A DNA stretch of 34,423 bases from Anaeromyxobacter dehalogenans (GTDB lineage: Bacteria > UBP6 > JAFGXH01): positions 1 to 34,423 of the forward strand of contig DYRY01000008.1 in NCBI GenBank assembly GCA_020718465.1. Direction: 5' to 3'. Position 1 is the stretch's first letter. Every line of letters starts with the position of its first letter. The notes under the pieces were generated by a model that saw only the letters and a program-made list of their open reading frames with translations, did no database searches and had not been told where the DNA came from. Of the stretch, positions 17,634-28,038 are shown one piece after another. The translations under genes were made by a program, and so were the position numbers.

Positions 17634-20174
17634 TTAAATCTCTTCTCTTGTTGAGTTCTCTGTAATTTCATTGCTTTCAACTAATGCTTCTGAATTTTCA
17701 GAATTTATTTCTCCTTGAGACTCTACTATTGAGTTATCTCCTAATAATGGTATTTCATCTTCAGTTGTTGCAAGTTTAGATACAGAAACAACATACTCTC
17801 CATCCTCAAGCTGAATTAAACGAACACCTTGAGTAACACGACCAATTGAATTAAGTGCAGAGAGATCCATTCTAATTAATTTACCTACACTTGTAACAAT
17901 AACAAGATGGTCATCTTTTATAAGTTGTAAAACAGTTAGTAAATCACCTGTTTTTTTAGTTATATTCATTGTATTAACACCACGACCACCTCTATTTTGA
18001 GAGCGATACTCATCAAGTGATGTTTTTTTACCATAACCATATTCAGAAACAACAAACACCTCACTTTCAGGATTTAAAACCATCATTCCAACAACTTGAT
18101 CATCTTTCTCTAAACGGATTCCTGTTACACCATGAGCAGTTCTTCCCATAGCTCTAACTTGTTCTTCATGAAAACGGATAGATTTTCCAAATTTAGATAC
18201 AATAAATAACTCATTATCACCAGTTGATATTGCACAATTAATAAGAGATTCGCCTTCATCAAGAGTTATTGCTATTTTTCCATTAACTCTTATACTCTCA
18301 AATTCAGACAAAGATGTTTTTTTTATGGAACCTCTATTTGTCATCATTACAATAAATTTATTCTCTATAAACTCACTTACAGGCATTATTGTTTCAACTT
18401 TTTCATTTTGTTCAAGTGGAAGAAGGTTTATTATTGGTTTTCCTTTAGCAATTCTAGATGCCTCTGGAAGCTCATAAACTTTAAGTCTATAAACTTTTCC
18501 AAAATTTGTAAAAAATAAAAGATGATCATGTGCAAGAGCAGTTATAACTTGGTCAACAACATCTTCATCTTTTGTTGTCATTGCCATTTTACCCTTTCCA
18601 CCACGTCTTTGCTTATTATAAACAGAGGCAGCAATTCTTTTAATATAGTTCTCTTTAGAGATTGTTATAATTGTTTCCTCATTTGCAATTGTATCCTCAA
18701 GAGATATCTCTCCCTCAACAGGAATAATCTCACTTTTTCTACTATCCCCATAAACAGAGATTAATCTTTCAAATTCAGAACGAATAACACTCATTAACTC
18801 TGTTGTATTTGATAGAAGTTTTTGAAAATAGTCAATCTGTATTTGAAGATCTGCAATATCTTGAACTATTTTATCAACCTCCATAGATGTTAATCTATGT
18901 AAACGTAATTCAAGAACTGCATCTGCTTGAATTTCACTTAACTCAAAATGGGACATTAATGAGATTTTTGCATCCTGTCTGTTTGTTGCCCTTCTAATCA
19001 TCTCAACAACATCATCAATATTTGCAAGGGCTATTTTATAGCCCATTAAAATATGCATTCTCTCTTGAGATTTTCTTAAATCAAAAAGAGTTCTTCTTGT
19101 TATAATATCTCTTCTATGATCTAAAAATGCCCTTAAAATCTGATGAATATTCATTAATTTTGGAACTCCATGATCTAATGCAATAAAAAGCATGTGATAT
19201 GGAATTTGTAGTTTTGTCATTTTATAAAGCTGGTTTAGAAGAACTTTTGCATTTCCATTTCTTTTTACTTTTATAACAATTCTAAGCCCATTACGACCAG
19301 ATTCATCACGAATATCATCAATATCCTCAATTCTTTTATCTTTAACAAGTTCTGCCATATCTTTAACGAGTTCTGATTTAACAACTTGATACGGAATTTC
19401 TGTGATTATAATATAATCACGCCCCTTTGCTGATGTTTCAATCTCTGCTTTTGCTCTTATATCAACTCTTCCAGAACCTGTTTTATATGCCTCTTTTATA
19501 CCTGATAGACCATAAATATATCCACCAGTTGGAAAATCGGGAGCCTTTACAATATCAGATAGCTCCTCAACAGTGGCTTCTGGTTTATCAATCATAAAAA
19601 TAAGTGATTTAAGAACATCTTTTAAATTATGAGGTGGAATTTTTGTTGACATTGCAACAGCAATACCCTCAGTTCCATTTATTAATAAATTTGGAATTAC
19701 AGCAGGTAAAACTGATGGTTCATAAAGGCTATTATCATAGTTTAAAGTAAAATCAACAGTCTCTTTATCAATATCTTGAAGCATCTCTGCTGTAATCCTC
19801 TGCATTCTAGCCTCTGAATAACGCATAGCTGCTGCAGAGTCCCCATCAATTGAACCAAAGTTACCTTGACCATCAACTAATGGATATCGTAAAGAGAAAT
19901 CTTGAGCCATTCTTACAAGAGAGTTATAGATAGCAGCATCACCATGTGGATGATATTTACCCATTACTTCACCAACAATACGAGCTGACTTTTTAAATGG
20001 TTTGTTATGTGTAACCTTCATCTCATGCATTGTGTAGAGAATTCTTCTATGAACAGGTTTTAAGCCATCTCTAACATCTGGCAGAGCCCTACTAACAATT
20101 ACACTCATTGCATAATTGATGTATGATGTCTTCATCTCATCTTCAATATTAATTTTTTTAATCTCTTCACTCAT
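17634..20174 (-). CDS. gyrA: DNA gyrase subunit A
   Basis: [74 protein letters not shown]; GyrA box QRRGGKG. Confidence 0.97.
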   Translation of the reverse strand: MSEEIKKINIEDEMKTSYINYAMSVIVSRALPDVRDGLKPVHRRILYTMHEMKVTHNKPFKKSARIVGEVMGKYHPHGDAAIYNSLVRMAQDFSLRYPLVDGQGNFGSIDGDSAAAMRYSEARMQRITAEMLQDIDKETVDFTLNYDNSLYEPSVLPAVIPNLLINGTEGIAVAMSTKIPPHNLKDVLKSLIFMIDKPEATVEELSDIVKAPDFPTGGYIYGLSGIKEAYKTGSGRVDIRAKAEIETSAKGRDYIIITEIPYQVVKSELVKDMAELVKDKRIEDIDDIRDESGRNGLRIVIKVKRNGNAKVLLNQLYKMTKLQIPYHMLFIALDHGVPKLMNIHQILRAFLDHRRDIITRRTLFDLRKSQERMHILMGYKIALANIDDVVEMIRRATNRQDAKISLMSHFELSEIQADAVLELRLHRLTSMEVDKIVQDIADLQIQIDYFQKLLSNTTELMSVIRSEFERLISVYGDSRKSEIIPVEGEISLEDTIANEETIITISKENYIKRIAASVYNKQRRGGKGKMAMTTKDEDVVDQVITALAHDHLLFFTNFGKVYRLKVYELPEASRIAKGKPIINLLPLEQNEKVETIMPVSEFIENKFIVMMTNRGSIKKTSLSEFESIRVNGKIAITLDEGESLINCAISTGDNELFIVSKFGKSIRFHEEQVRAMGRTAHGVTGIRLEKDDQVVGMMVLNPESEVFVVSEYGYGKKTSLDEYRSQNRGGRGVNTMNITKKTGDLLTVLQLIKDDHLVIVTSVGKLIRMDLSALNSIGRVTQGVRLIQLEDGEYVVSVSKLATTEDEIPLLGDNSIVESQGEINSENSEALVESNEITENSTREEI

Positions 20175-20194
20175 AAAAAATCTCCAGTTTTATC

Positions 20195-21592
20195 TCAGTT
20201 TGTTATTGTTGTAACAAGTTTTATCAATCTTTTTTTAATTTGCTCTTTTAACTCTTTATCATCAGATAACTCAAGAACAATCTGCCACTTCTCGATTGCT
20301 TTATTTCTAAAACCTAGTTTTTCATATATTGTTGCAAGTTGTTTGGCAGCAGGAAGATAGTGTCTATTTATCTCTAAAGCACTCTCTAACTCTGTAATTG
20401 CTAAATATGATTCATTTGTTAACTCATAAAGATACCCAAGTAGATATTTAGCCTGAACAGAGAATGGACTTATTCTAATAGATTCATCAAGAATTTTTTT
20501 TGCATCTTTATATAAACCTTTTTTGATAAACTCAACCCCTTCTCTTAAAAGAGCCTCAATACTCTGTTCTGACATATTTTGTTGAGTTGATGTACTGGCA
20601 CTTAAAAGATTTTGAATTGCCTCCATTAAAACATTAATTCTAAATGGTTTTTCCATGAATTTATCTGCTTTATAGAGGTTTATAATATCTTTCTCAAACT
20701 GCCAACCTTTATATATTGCACTTATAATTATTACAGGAATATAGGATAGTTCACTATATTTTATCTTTTTACAAATCTCAAAACCATGCATTCCTGGAAG
20801 CATGGCATCAAGAATAACAAGATCTGGTTTATGTTGAATTATTAATGGAAGGGCATCTGTTCCATTAAGAACTGTTATTGCCTCCATTTGGAGTTTCTTA
20901 ACCACTTTTGAAACAAGAGTCAAAATATCGGATTCATCATCAACAATAAGTATCTTTTTACTTCCTTTTAGTGGAGCAACATTAATAATATCACTTTTTG
21001 ATAAATCATCATCCTCAATAATCTCTCCAACAATTAACTCAATCTCTTCATCATCTTCCTCAAATTGACCAACATTAGGGGTTAAAATATCAAAATACTC
21101 TCCATTTGGTTGAACTGCATTTTCACCATTAAAGATAGAGCTATTACCTTGATGAAGTAGAGTATAGCATTGATGAATAGCATCTGTAACACTTTTTTCA
21201 ATACAAATATATGCAATAACTTTTTTTCCAGTTATAAAACTTATTTCATCAATTAAAACTTTATCAAATGGGTCTGCCATTGCAACCAATAGATTGGTTT
21301 CTGTTTGTTTTATTGAGAGTATTTTTTTTTCAAGTGCAACCTGATATGGAATTAATGATGGAACAACTTTAAATGATGAGGCTGAAAAGTGAATTCCAGG
21401 AAAACCAGTCTGTTCACAAAGACACTCTAAAGCTTTTTTTTCTACTACAAAACCAAGTTCAAGTGCAGCTGAAGCAAATTTAATGTGGTTTCTTTTTGAG
21501 AATGTAACTAGTTGTTCTAACTGATTTTGTGTGATATAACCCTTATTTAAAAAGAGTGTCCCAATTGGAAAATTATAATCAGATTTTCCCAT
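20195..21592 (-). CDS. MshEN/GspE-N-like domain + response-regulator receiver + TPR protein
   Basis: N-terminal IGTLFLNKGYITQNQLEQLV... VSLIPYQVALEKKILSIKQTETNLLVAMADPFDKVLIDEISFITGKKV (type II secretion GspE N-domain-like); REC KKILIVDDESDILTLV...LVILDAMLPGMHGFEICKKIK; C-terminal TPR-like repeats. Confidence 0.85.
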   Translation of the reverse strand: MGKSDYNFPIGTLFLNKGYITQNQLEQLVTFSKRNHIKFASAALELGFVVEKKALECLCEQTGFPGIHFSASSFKVVPSLIPYQVALEKKILSIKQTETNLLVAMADPFDKVLIDEISFITGKKVIAYICIEKSVTDAIHQCYTLLHQGNSSIFNGENAVQPNGEYFDILTPNVGQFEEDDEEIELIVGEIIEDDDLSKSDIINVAPLKGSKKILIVDDESDILTLVSKVVKKLQMEAITVLNGTDALPLIIQHKPDLVILDAMLPGMHGFEICKKIKYSELSYIPVIIISAIYKGWQFEKDIINLYKADKFMEKPFRINVLMEAIQNLLSASTSTQQNMSEQSIEALLREGVEFIKKGLYKDAKKILDESIRISPFSVQAKYLLGYLYELTNESYLAITELESALEINRHYLPAAKQLATIYEKLGFRNKAIEKWQIVLELSDDKELKEQIKKRLIKLVTTITN

Positions 21593-21704
21593 AACAGCTC
21601 CCCAAAAAATCCAATTACTATATCATATTTTTATAGTTTAAACAAGCCTTATATCGAAAAATAGGGGTAGATGAAAATATTTAAACTATTTAAATCTAAA
21701 TTTC

Positions 21705-21732
21705 TTGAAAAAAATATTAAATTAAGTATAAT
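21705..21732 (+). promoter_or_regulatory. Putative sigma70 promoter upstream of efp
   Basis: TTGAAA (21705-21710), 16-bp spacer, TATAAT (21727-21732). Confidence 0.6.
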
Positions 21733-21767
21733 TAATCGCTGTGTTGATTCATATGAGGAGCAAATTT

Positions 21768-22334
21768 ATGTATTCTACGAGTGATTTTAAAAAAGGTTTG
21801 AAAGTTGAACTTGAAGGGGCACCATATTTAATTATTGATTTTCAACATGTAAAACCTGGAAAGGGTGGGGCTTTTGTAAGAACAAAGCTTAAAAACCTAC
21901 TTAATTCAAGAGTTATAGAGAGAACTTTTCGCTCTGGTGAAAAAGTTGACTCTGCAGATGTTGATGAACGCTCAATGCAATTTCTCTATAGAGAAGGTGA
22001 TATGTTCATTATTATGGATAATGAGAGCTATGAACAAACACAAATGCCTTTAGAGTCTGTTGGTGATGCAGATAGATGGCTTTTAGATGATACAACAGTT
22101 ACCGTTCTTGTTTATAAAGGTGCTCCAGTTAATATTGATGTTCCAAATTTTATAAATTTTGAAATTACAGAAACGGAACCTGGTTTTAAAGGTGATACAG
22201 CTCAAGGTGGAACAAAACCAGCTAAAATTGCAACTGGAACAACAATATATGTTCCTCTTTTTATAAATGAAGGAGATACTGTTAAAGTTGATACAAGAAC
22301 TGGAGATTATTTAGAAAGAGTTAAAACTAAATAG
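21768..22334 (+). CDS. efp: Translation elongation factor P
   Basis: MYSTSDFKKGLKVELEGAPYLIIDFQHVKPGKGGAFVRTKLKNLLNSRVIERTFRSGEKV; ITETEPGFKGDTAQGGTKPAKIATGTTIYVPLFINEGDTVKVDTRTGDY. ATG at 21768 preceded by GAGGAG; the track ORF starts further upstream. Confidence 0.96.
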   Translation: MYSTSDFKKGLKVELEGAPYLIIDFQHVKPGKGGAFVRTKLKNLLNSRVIERTFRSGEKVDSADVDERSMQFLYREGDMFIIMDNESYEQTQMPLESVGDADRWLLDDTTVTVLVYKGAPVNIDVPNFINFEITETEPGFKGDTAQGGTKPAKIATGTTIYVPLFINEGDTVKVDTRTGDYLERVKTK

Positions 22335-22380
22335 ATAAAATTTTTAAATTTAATAATTGTTCACTTTTATCTGAACGTTT

Positions 22381-22420
22381 TTATTTTATAATTTTTATTT
22401 TAACAAAAGTTATAAAATAA
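22381..22420. terminator. AT-only stem-loop, possible efp terminator
   Basis: Perfect 11-bp inverted repeat ttattttataa / ttataaaataa with 18-nt loop, shortly followed by a T-run (tagatttttt). Confidence 0.4.
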
Positions 22421-22477
22421 TAGATTTTTTCTAATAAATAGAGTAGTTTGTATTATTGATGTTTTAAAGGAGAGAAT

Positions 22478-22672
22478 ATGGCAACAAGGAGAGAGTTGGT
22501 AAAACGTACATCTGCAAAAAAAGGTTTTTTTGCTCTTGCAGGTTTGGTTGGTAGTAGTGTTCTTTTTTGGAAAACAGGTTGGATTCCAGGAGCAGTTGGG
22601 GTTGTTGGAACACTTTGGTTAACTTGGGATTGGTTTAAGTTTCGTGCTATAAATGGTTTAAGGTTCAAATGA
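22478..22672 (+). CDS. Small (64 aa) membrane protein
   Basis: AAAGGAGAG SD before ATG; hydrophobic core; stop overlaps the next start (ATGA). Confidence 0.75.
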   Translation: MATRRELVKRTSAKKGFFALAGLVGSSVLFWKTGWIPGAVGVVGTLWLTWDWFKFRAINGLRFK

Positions 22673-23553
22673 GAAAATTTATCATACTACAGTTTTTAGT
22701 TGTATTTATCCTATTTGGTAGTTCAAATGGTCTAAATTTTGATTTTACTCCGACAAGAGCCCTCTCAATGGGTGGAGCACAAAGGGCTGGTGCAACAAAA
22801 ACAGATGCAGCTCAACTAAATCCTGCTGCAATGATCTCCTTAGGAAAAAAATATATAATTGATACTACTTTTCAGTATGGTTGGGATCTATCTCCAAACT
22901 ATTTTTCTGGTGCAATTATTGACACAAGAACATCAAATATTGGTGGTTCTCTTTATACAAACTACTTCACAAAAGATGTTACAAACGATTTAGGTGCAGA
23001 AGATAATTATACATTTTTAACATTTGCCCTTGGATATGCCTATCCTGTTTCTGACTCAGTTATACTTGGATTAACAGGAAAATATCTAAAACTAAAAAAA
23101 AATGATGAAAATGAGCTTCATAAAGGTACATTTGATTTAGGACTTCTTATTCATTTTTCAAAATATGTAAAATTAGCTCTTGTTGGATATAATCTAACAT
23201 ATATTGATAAAGAGGCAGCACCAATGCAACTTGGAGCTGGTTTTTTTCTTGGGGAGGAGGAGTTATTAGGAGTAGAGTTTGATGTTCTTGCTGATTTTAC
23301 TGCACCTGAAATTCAAGATAAAGATGAATCTGCCCTATTTTCTTATAGTCTTGGAGTTCGAATAAGCCCAATTGATGGTTTAGCATTTATGGGTGGATAT
23401 AAAATGGACTATATAATTGATGAGAACTTTTGGTCATTAGGTGTTGAGTATCTTTTCCCAAAATCAAGGTTAGAAATTCTCTCTGGGTATATGCAATCAA
23501 CATCAAAAGATAGCAATCGAATACTATCTTTTTCATTAAGATTATTCATATAG
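22669..23553 (+). CDS. Outer-membrane beta-barrel protein (PorV/FadL-like)
   Basis: Signal peptide then TRALSMGGAQRAGATKTDAAQLNPAAM (typical N-terminus of this class), alternating strands, terminal aromatic-type ending SFSLRLFI. Confidence 0.75.
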   Translation: MRKFIILQFLVVFILFGSSNGLNFDFTPTRALSMGGAQRAGATKTDAAQLNPAAMISLGKKYIIDTTFQYGWDLSPNYFSGAIIDTRTSNIGGSLYTNYFTKDVTNDLGAEDNYTFLTFALGYAYPVSDSVILGLTGKYLKLKKNDENELHKGTFDLGLLIHFSKYVKLALVGYNLTYIDKEAAPMQLGAGFFLGEEELLGVEFDVLADFTAPEIQDKDESALFSYSLGVRISPIDGLAFMGGYKMDYIIDENFWSLGVEYLFPKSRLEILSGYMQSTSKDSNRILSFSLRLFI

Positions 23554-23718
23554 AAACTTTTTTTTAATTTAACCAATTTAAATATCTTTTTACATAATAA
23601 AAAATATAGTATTTATAATAGAGATTAATTTTTTATTTTTTTTTATTTTTTTTTAAAATCATTGATATTTTTTTCAAAAGTAGATAGAATTAGTTACTAT
23701 TTTATTAATGGATAAAAT

Positions 23719-24756
23719 ATGAAAATTAAATTTTTTTTAATAATAATAATAATTTATCTTCTATTTGGTTGTTCAAAAGATGATAAAGGTTATATTCATA
23801 TTGTTACTGCCCCACAACAGATAAACTACTCTGTTTTTGCCTCACATTTAATAGAGATTGAGGTCTATCCAAAACAATCAGGTTTAAGTTGCCAAATAGT
23901 TTACCATTTTGGAGATAAAAGTGGTAAAATTAAAAAAAATATGAAAGAGATTGTAAAATCTAAATCTAAATTTAAAATAGAGTTAGAGCCAATCACTTAT
24001 GGAACAACCCTTTTTTACTCAATTCGATGTGAACTTACCTCAAATGAATATATATACTATCCATCTGAAACTAGTGAAAAATATTTCTCTGTTATAAGAG
24101 ATAGATATTGTCAAGGTAATGATGAATGCTTGGGTGGAGAGTTGTGTATATTGGAAAGTTGTAAACTACAACCAGAGTTTTGTTCTAGTGCTAGTGATTG
24201 TCCTATTGGTCAGAAGTGTAATATTATTGGAGATCAAAAATGTTATATACCACTAACTATTTGTAATTCTGATGATAACTGTTCAATAACTGAATACTGT
24301 TTTGAAGAGAGCTGTTTTCCAAAGGGGATTTCATGTAGTGATGACCAAAACTGTTTTATTGGGCAAACTTGTAGTGATGGATTTTGTAAAAATCTTAGAA
24401 ACTGTTTTGGAGATAGTGATTGTCCTGAAACAATGAGTTGCCACCTATCAATGGAAAAATGTATTCTAAAAAGAGAGTGTAGTGAAGATTTAGAGTGTGA
24501 AAGTGGAAAAATTTGTAATCAATATATTGGTCATTGTGTTGAACATTTATGCCAACTTCATTCTGATTGTTATGAGGGTGAGATATGTGATCCTATAACA
24601 CAGATTTGCACTAAATCTGATGAAATTGAGTGTTATAATGATTTAGACTGTCAAAATAGCTACTGCAATATCAACACTCTTAAATGTGTCTCTTGTATTT
24701 ATCATTCACAATGTAATGAGAATCAAATCTGTTTTGAAAATGAATGTATTAATTGA
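23719..24756 (+). CDS. Cys-rich modular lipoprotein
   Basis: Lipobox LLFGCS; from 24109 nine consecutive four-Cys modules with spacing C-x5-C-x5-C-x(4-7)-C (one has x4 in the second gap). Confidence 0.85.
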   Translation: MKIKFFLIIIIIYLLFGCSKDDKGYIHIVTAPQQINYSVFASHLIEIEVYPKQSGLSCQIVYHFGDKSGKIKKNMKEIVKSKSKFKIELEPITYGTTLFYSIRCELTSNEYIYYPSETSEKYFSVIRDRYCQGNDECLGGELCILESCKLQPEFCSSASDCPIGQKCNIIGDQKCYIPLTICNSDDNCSITEYCFEESCFPKGISCSDDQNCFIGQTCSDGFCKNLRNCFGDSDCPETMSCHLSMEKCILKRECSEDLECESGKICNQYIGHCVEHLCQLHSDCYEGEICDPITQICTKSDEIECYNDLDCQNSYCNINTLKCVSCIYHSQCNENQICFENECIN

Positions 24757-24803
24757 TGCCATTTAACATTATAGAAAAACATTTAAAAAATATATAAAAT
24801 ATT

Positions 24804-25046
24804 TTATTCACTTTTAGTGCTTTTAGATAAACTTTCTGATTCTGAGTTGTTTTCATTGAAAAAACCTTTTGCTTCAAGTTTATTAATTGTGTATTTTATA
24901 AAAAGATATGATAAAAAAACCAATAAAGGCCATAAAAGTAGCCATAAAAAACTTATAAAGGGTGAAAAATCATTATGAGTTGCAACTTGACCAAACTCAT
25001 TCATATCACCAACTTTCTCTACTGCTGAAATAACTTTCTCTTCCAT
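24804..25046 (-). CDS. Small membrane protein (80 aa) directly downstream of cydB
   Basis: GGAG SD before ATG; one hydrophobic segment FISFLWLLLWPLLVFLSYLFIKYTI; same strand as cydAB, 80 nt after cydB. Confidence 0.65.
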   Translation of the reverse strand: MEEKVISAVEKVGDMNEFGQVATHNDFSPFISFLWLLLWPLLVFLSYLFIKYTINKLEAKGFFNENNSESESLSKSTKSE

Positions 25047-25126
25047 CTATTAAACTCCAATAAAATTAATTTTTAGTAGTTTTACTTTTTGTTCTAATAA
25101 TCTATAGAAATAATATTTTATTTCTA

Positions 25127-26272
25127 TTAATAGCTATGCTTATCTTTAACATCCTCTTCAGAGATAGGCTTTCTCATAAAATACCAAGTATAACCAACCT
25201 CTGCTAAAACAAATGGAACCGCCAAAGAGACATAAAACATTGTTCTTAATCCAAAAAAACTACCAGATGAGTTCTCAATAGTTAAAGAGCTTTGTAAATC
25301 ACCATAACTTGGATAGAATGATGAGTTTCCAAAACCAGCAATCATAAAAATTGCTAATACAACAAAAACAACACCACCATTTGCAATCCAAAATCCCTTT
25401 CGCTCCCCTTTAAAAGCTCCAATAAATACACCATAAATAAAAACAACTGCACCAATAAGTAAAATAATTAACTTATAAGCACCATCTGATAAAAGAGATT
25501 TTAAGTATTGTCCATCAATAAGAGTTATAACCCCTTCAGAATTATATCTATATCCCTTCATTGTTACTAACATTACAAGAACTGTAAGCAAAAATGGAAG
25601 AAGTATAAAAAAATTAATTTTTGCAAGTTTTTGAGCTCTCTCCCTGATTAGATCATTTTTAACATTATTATTAACCCAAAGTGCACCTGTTGTTCTAACA
25701 AGAAAAAGTAACATCACCCCAAAAAGAATATTAAACAAAGCACCATGATTAAAAGATAAAGCAGCTTCAACTCCTCTTAAATTAATACCATCAGTTGCAA
25801 CCCCCCAACTTAATTCTCTTGTAACTTTATGGTATGCAAAATTTGAACCTGTAAAAAAAGTTCCAACAGCAGCACCAATTAAAATAGTTCCTAAAAAACC
25901 ATTTATATATAAAAAAAGATGATAAACTTTTTTTCCAAGTAGATTAGATGATTTAACTCTATATTCATAAGATACTGCTTGTGCAACAAATGTTATAAGG
26001 ATTAACATCCAAACCCAATATGCTCCACCAAAACTTATTGCATAAAAAAGTGGAAAGGCAGCATATAATGCACCACCAAACATAACAAGTGTGGTAAATG
26101 TTAACTCCCATTTTCTTCCAAGAGAGTTAAAAACATATTTCTCCTCCTCCTCTGTTTTTGCAAGTTGCATTGCTAAAGATTGTCCTCCCTGAACAAACAT
26201 CATAAAAACTAATAATCCACCCAAAAGAGAGACAATAAACCACCAATAGTGTTGTAAAAATGAAAGTGTCAT
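25127..26272 (-). CDS. cydB: Cytochrome bd ubiquinol oxidase subunit II
   Basis: FLQHYWWFIVSLLGGLLVFMMFVQGGQSLA; RKWELTFTTLVMFGGALYAAFPLFYAISFGGAYWVWMLIL; ATG at 26270-26272 preceded by GGAGGGAAATT. Confidence 0.9.
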   Translation of the reverse strand: MTLSFLQHYWWFIVSLLGGLLVFMMFVQGGQSLAMQLAKTEEEEKYVFNSLGRKWELTFTTLVMFGGALYAAFPLFYAISFGGAYWVWMLILITFVAQAVSYEYRVKSSNLLGKKVYHLFLYINGFLGTILIGAAVGTFFTGSNFAYHKVTRELSWGVATDGINLRGVEAALSFNHGALFNILFGVMLLFLVRTTGALWVNNNVKNDLIRERAQKLAKINFFILLPFLLTVLVMLVTMKGYRYNSEGVITLIDGQYLKSLLSDGAYKLIILLIGAVVFIYGVFIGAFKGERKGFWIANGGVVFVVLAIFMIAGFGNSSFYPSYGDLQSSLTIENSSGSFFGLRTMFYVSLAVPFVLAEVGYTWYFMRKPISEEDVKDKHSY

Positions 26273-26285
26273 AATTTCCCTCCTT

Positions 26286-27809
26286 CTAGTGTTCCGATTT
26301 GTTAGGACCAAGTTTAATCTGTTTTAAAATCATTTTAACTTCAGCAAATGTGAGTGTTCCTAAGAGTATTAAAAACATAAAAAATGTCATTTGAACATTT
26401 GTAACATGAATTGGAGTTGCCGATTTTATTGTTGGTAAAAGACCAAAAACAGTCCAAGGTTGTCTTCCAACCTCTGCCATTCCCCAACCAGCAAATGTTG
26501 CAATATAGGCCATTAAAAGAGTAAAAAGAGAGATTTTTAACCACAATTTTCCATCTGCAATTTTACCTTTCATTAATCTTACATATAAAATTACAAAAAA
26601 TATCATGAAAAAAGATCCCAATCCAACCATAATATGAAATGTATAAAAAGTAACTCCAATAGGAGGAATAACATCTTCAGGTTTTTGAAGATGACCATAA
26701 CCAAAATATTTGGAATACTCTTCAAATATTTTTTTATTCTCTGCCATTAGAGCTTCATTTTTAGACTCTTTTGCTTTATGGTAATCATTCATAGCATTTA
26801 TTGCAATTTTACCTCTTCTCATCAGTTCAGATGCAGGTAAAATTCCATATTTATTATTTCCATCAATTAAGTCTTTAATACCAGGAACAAAAGCATTCAT
26901 AGAGTGTTTTCCTAAAAGTGATAACATATTAGGAAATGGAATCCCCCAAACAGCGGTTTGACCATCACCTGGCTTTTTATTTGGATTAAGTATTCCCACA
27001 ATTATTGGAGCTCCCTCTTTTCCCTCAAAAAGTCCCTCTGTTGCTGCTATTTTAGTTGGTTGCATTTGAGTTACTGTTGCAGTCTGCATATCTCCAACTA
27101 AAAATAGAAAATAGGCATTAATAAGTGCAAAAGGTATAGCAACTGCCATAGATCTTTTTGCAAAAACTACATCTCTTTTTCTTAAAAGGTAATATGCTGC
27201 AATTGTAATCATAAATGTTGCCCCAAGAAGATAGGCTGATGACATTTGATGAAGAAAGGTATCAATTGCTTTTGGTTGAAGTGCAACCTCTGAAAAAGAG
27301 GTCATCTCTGCTCTTGCAGTTTCAATATTAAGTTTATAACCTGTTGGATGTTGCATAAATGCATTTGCAACAATAATCCAAAAACCAGATAAATTTGTTC
27401 CAAGTGCTAACATCCAAGTTGAGAATAGATGAAATTTTTTACTAACCCTTTTCCATCCAAAAATAGAGACAACCCCAAAAGATGCCTCCATAAAAAATGC
27501 AAAAATTCCCTCAATAGCAAGTGGTGCACCAAAAACATCACCCATTACCCAAGAGTAGTTTGACCAGTTTGTTCCAAACTCAAATTCATGAATAATTCCT
27601 GTTGCTAAACCAATTGCAAAGTTGATTGCAAGAAGAAGTTGCCAAAATTTTGTAGCATTTTTCCACTCCTCTTTACCTGTTTTATGATAGATACTCTCCA
27701 TAATAGCCACTAAAACAGTCATTCCAAGTGTGATTGGAACAAACAGAAAGTGGATGAATATTGTCATTGCAAATTGAGCTCTTGCCCAATCTATCATTAA
27801 AAAATCCAT
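26286..27809 (-). CDS. cydA: Cytochrome bd ubiquinol oxidase subunit I
   Basis: DWARAQFAMTIFIHFLFVPITLGM; AIGLATGIIHEFEFGTNWSNYSWVMGDVFGAPLAIEG; TKIAATEGLFEG; MAEVGRQPWTVFGLLPT. Strong SD TAGGAGG. Confidence 0.96.
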   Translation of the reverse strand: MDFLMIDWARAQFAMTIFIHFLFVPITLGMTVLVAIMESIYHKTGKEEWKNATKFWQLLLAINFAIGLATGIIHEFEFGTNWSNYSWVMGDVFGAPLAIEGIFAFFMEASFGVVSIFGWKRVSKKFHLFSTWMLALGTNLSGFWIIVANAFMQHPTGYKLNIETARAEMTSFSEVALQPKAIDTFLHQMSSAYLLGATFMITIAAYYLLRKRDVVFAKRSMAVAIPFALINAYFLFLVGDMQTATVTQMQPTKIAATEGLFEGKEGAPIIVGILNPNKKPGDGQTAVWGIPFPNMLSLLGKHSMNAFVPGIKDLIDGNNKYGILPASELMRRGKIAINAMNDYHKAKESKNEALMAENKKIFEEYSKYFGYGHLQKPEDVIPPIGVTFYTFHIMVGLGSFFMIFFVILYVRLMKGKIADGKLWLKISLFTLLMAYIATFAGWGMAEVGRQPWTVFGLLPTIKSATPIHVTNVQMTFFMFLILLGTLTFAEVKMILKQIKLGPNKSEH

Positions 27810-28038
27810 AAAACCTCCTATAATAAGTTTTATTTATTGTACTAATCTTGATGACTCTAAAAAGCATATTTTACATAATCCACATTTAATATTGAGTAAA
27901 AAATAAAAAAATTTTTCTTTTATTTATCTTTTTTCTTTTATAAAAATATAAATAATTTAGAAAAATATTTAAAAAAATTACAATTAAACAGTTTTTTATG
28001 TTTTGCAATAAATCTATTTTATTAAATAGATTTGTATA

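Noticed and set aside
18522-18764. 80-aa ORF antisense to gyrA
   Set aside because: Inside gyrA with no supporting features.
22453-22668. 71-aa minus-strand ORF antisense to the 64-aa membrane protein
   Set aside because: The plus-strand ORF has a strong AAAGGAG SD and is coupled to the next gene; the antisense one has neither.
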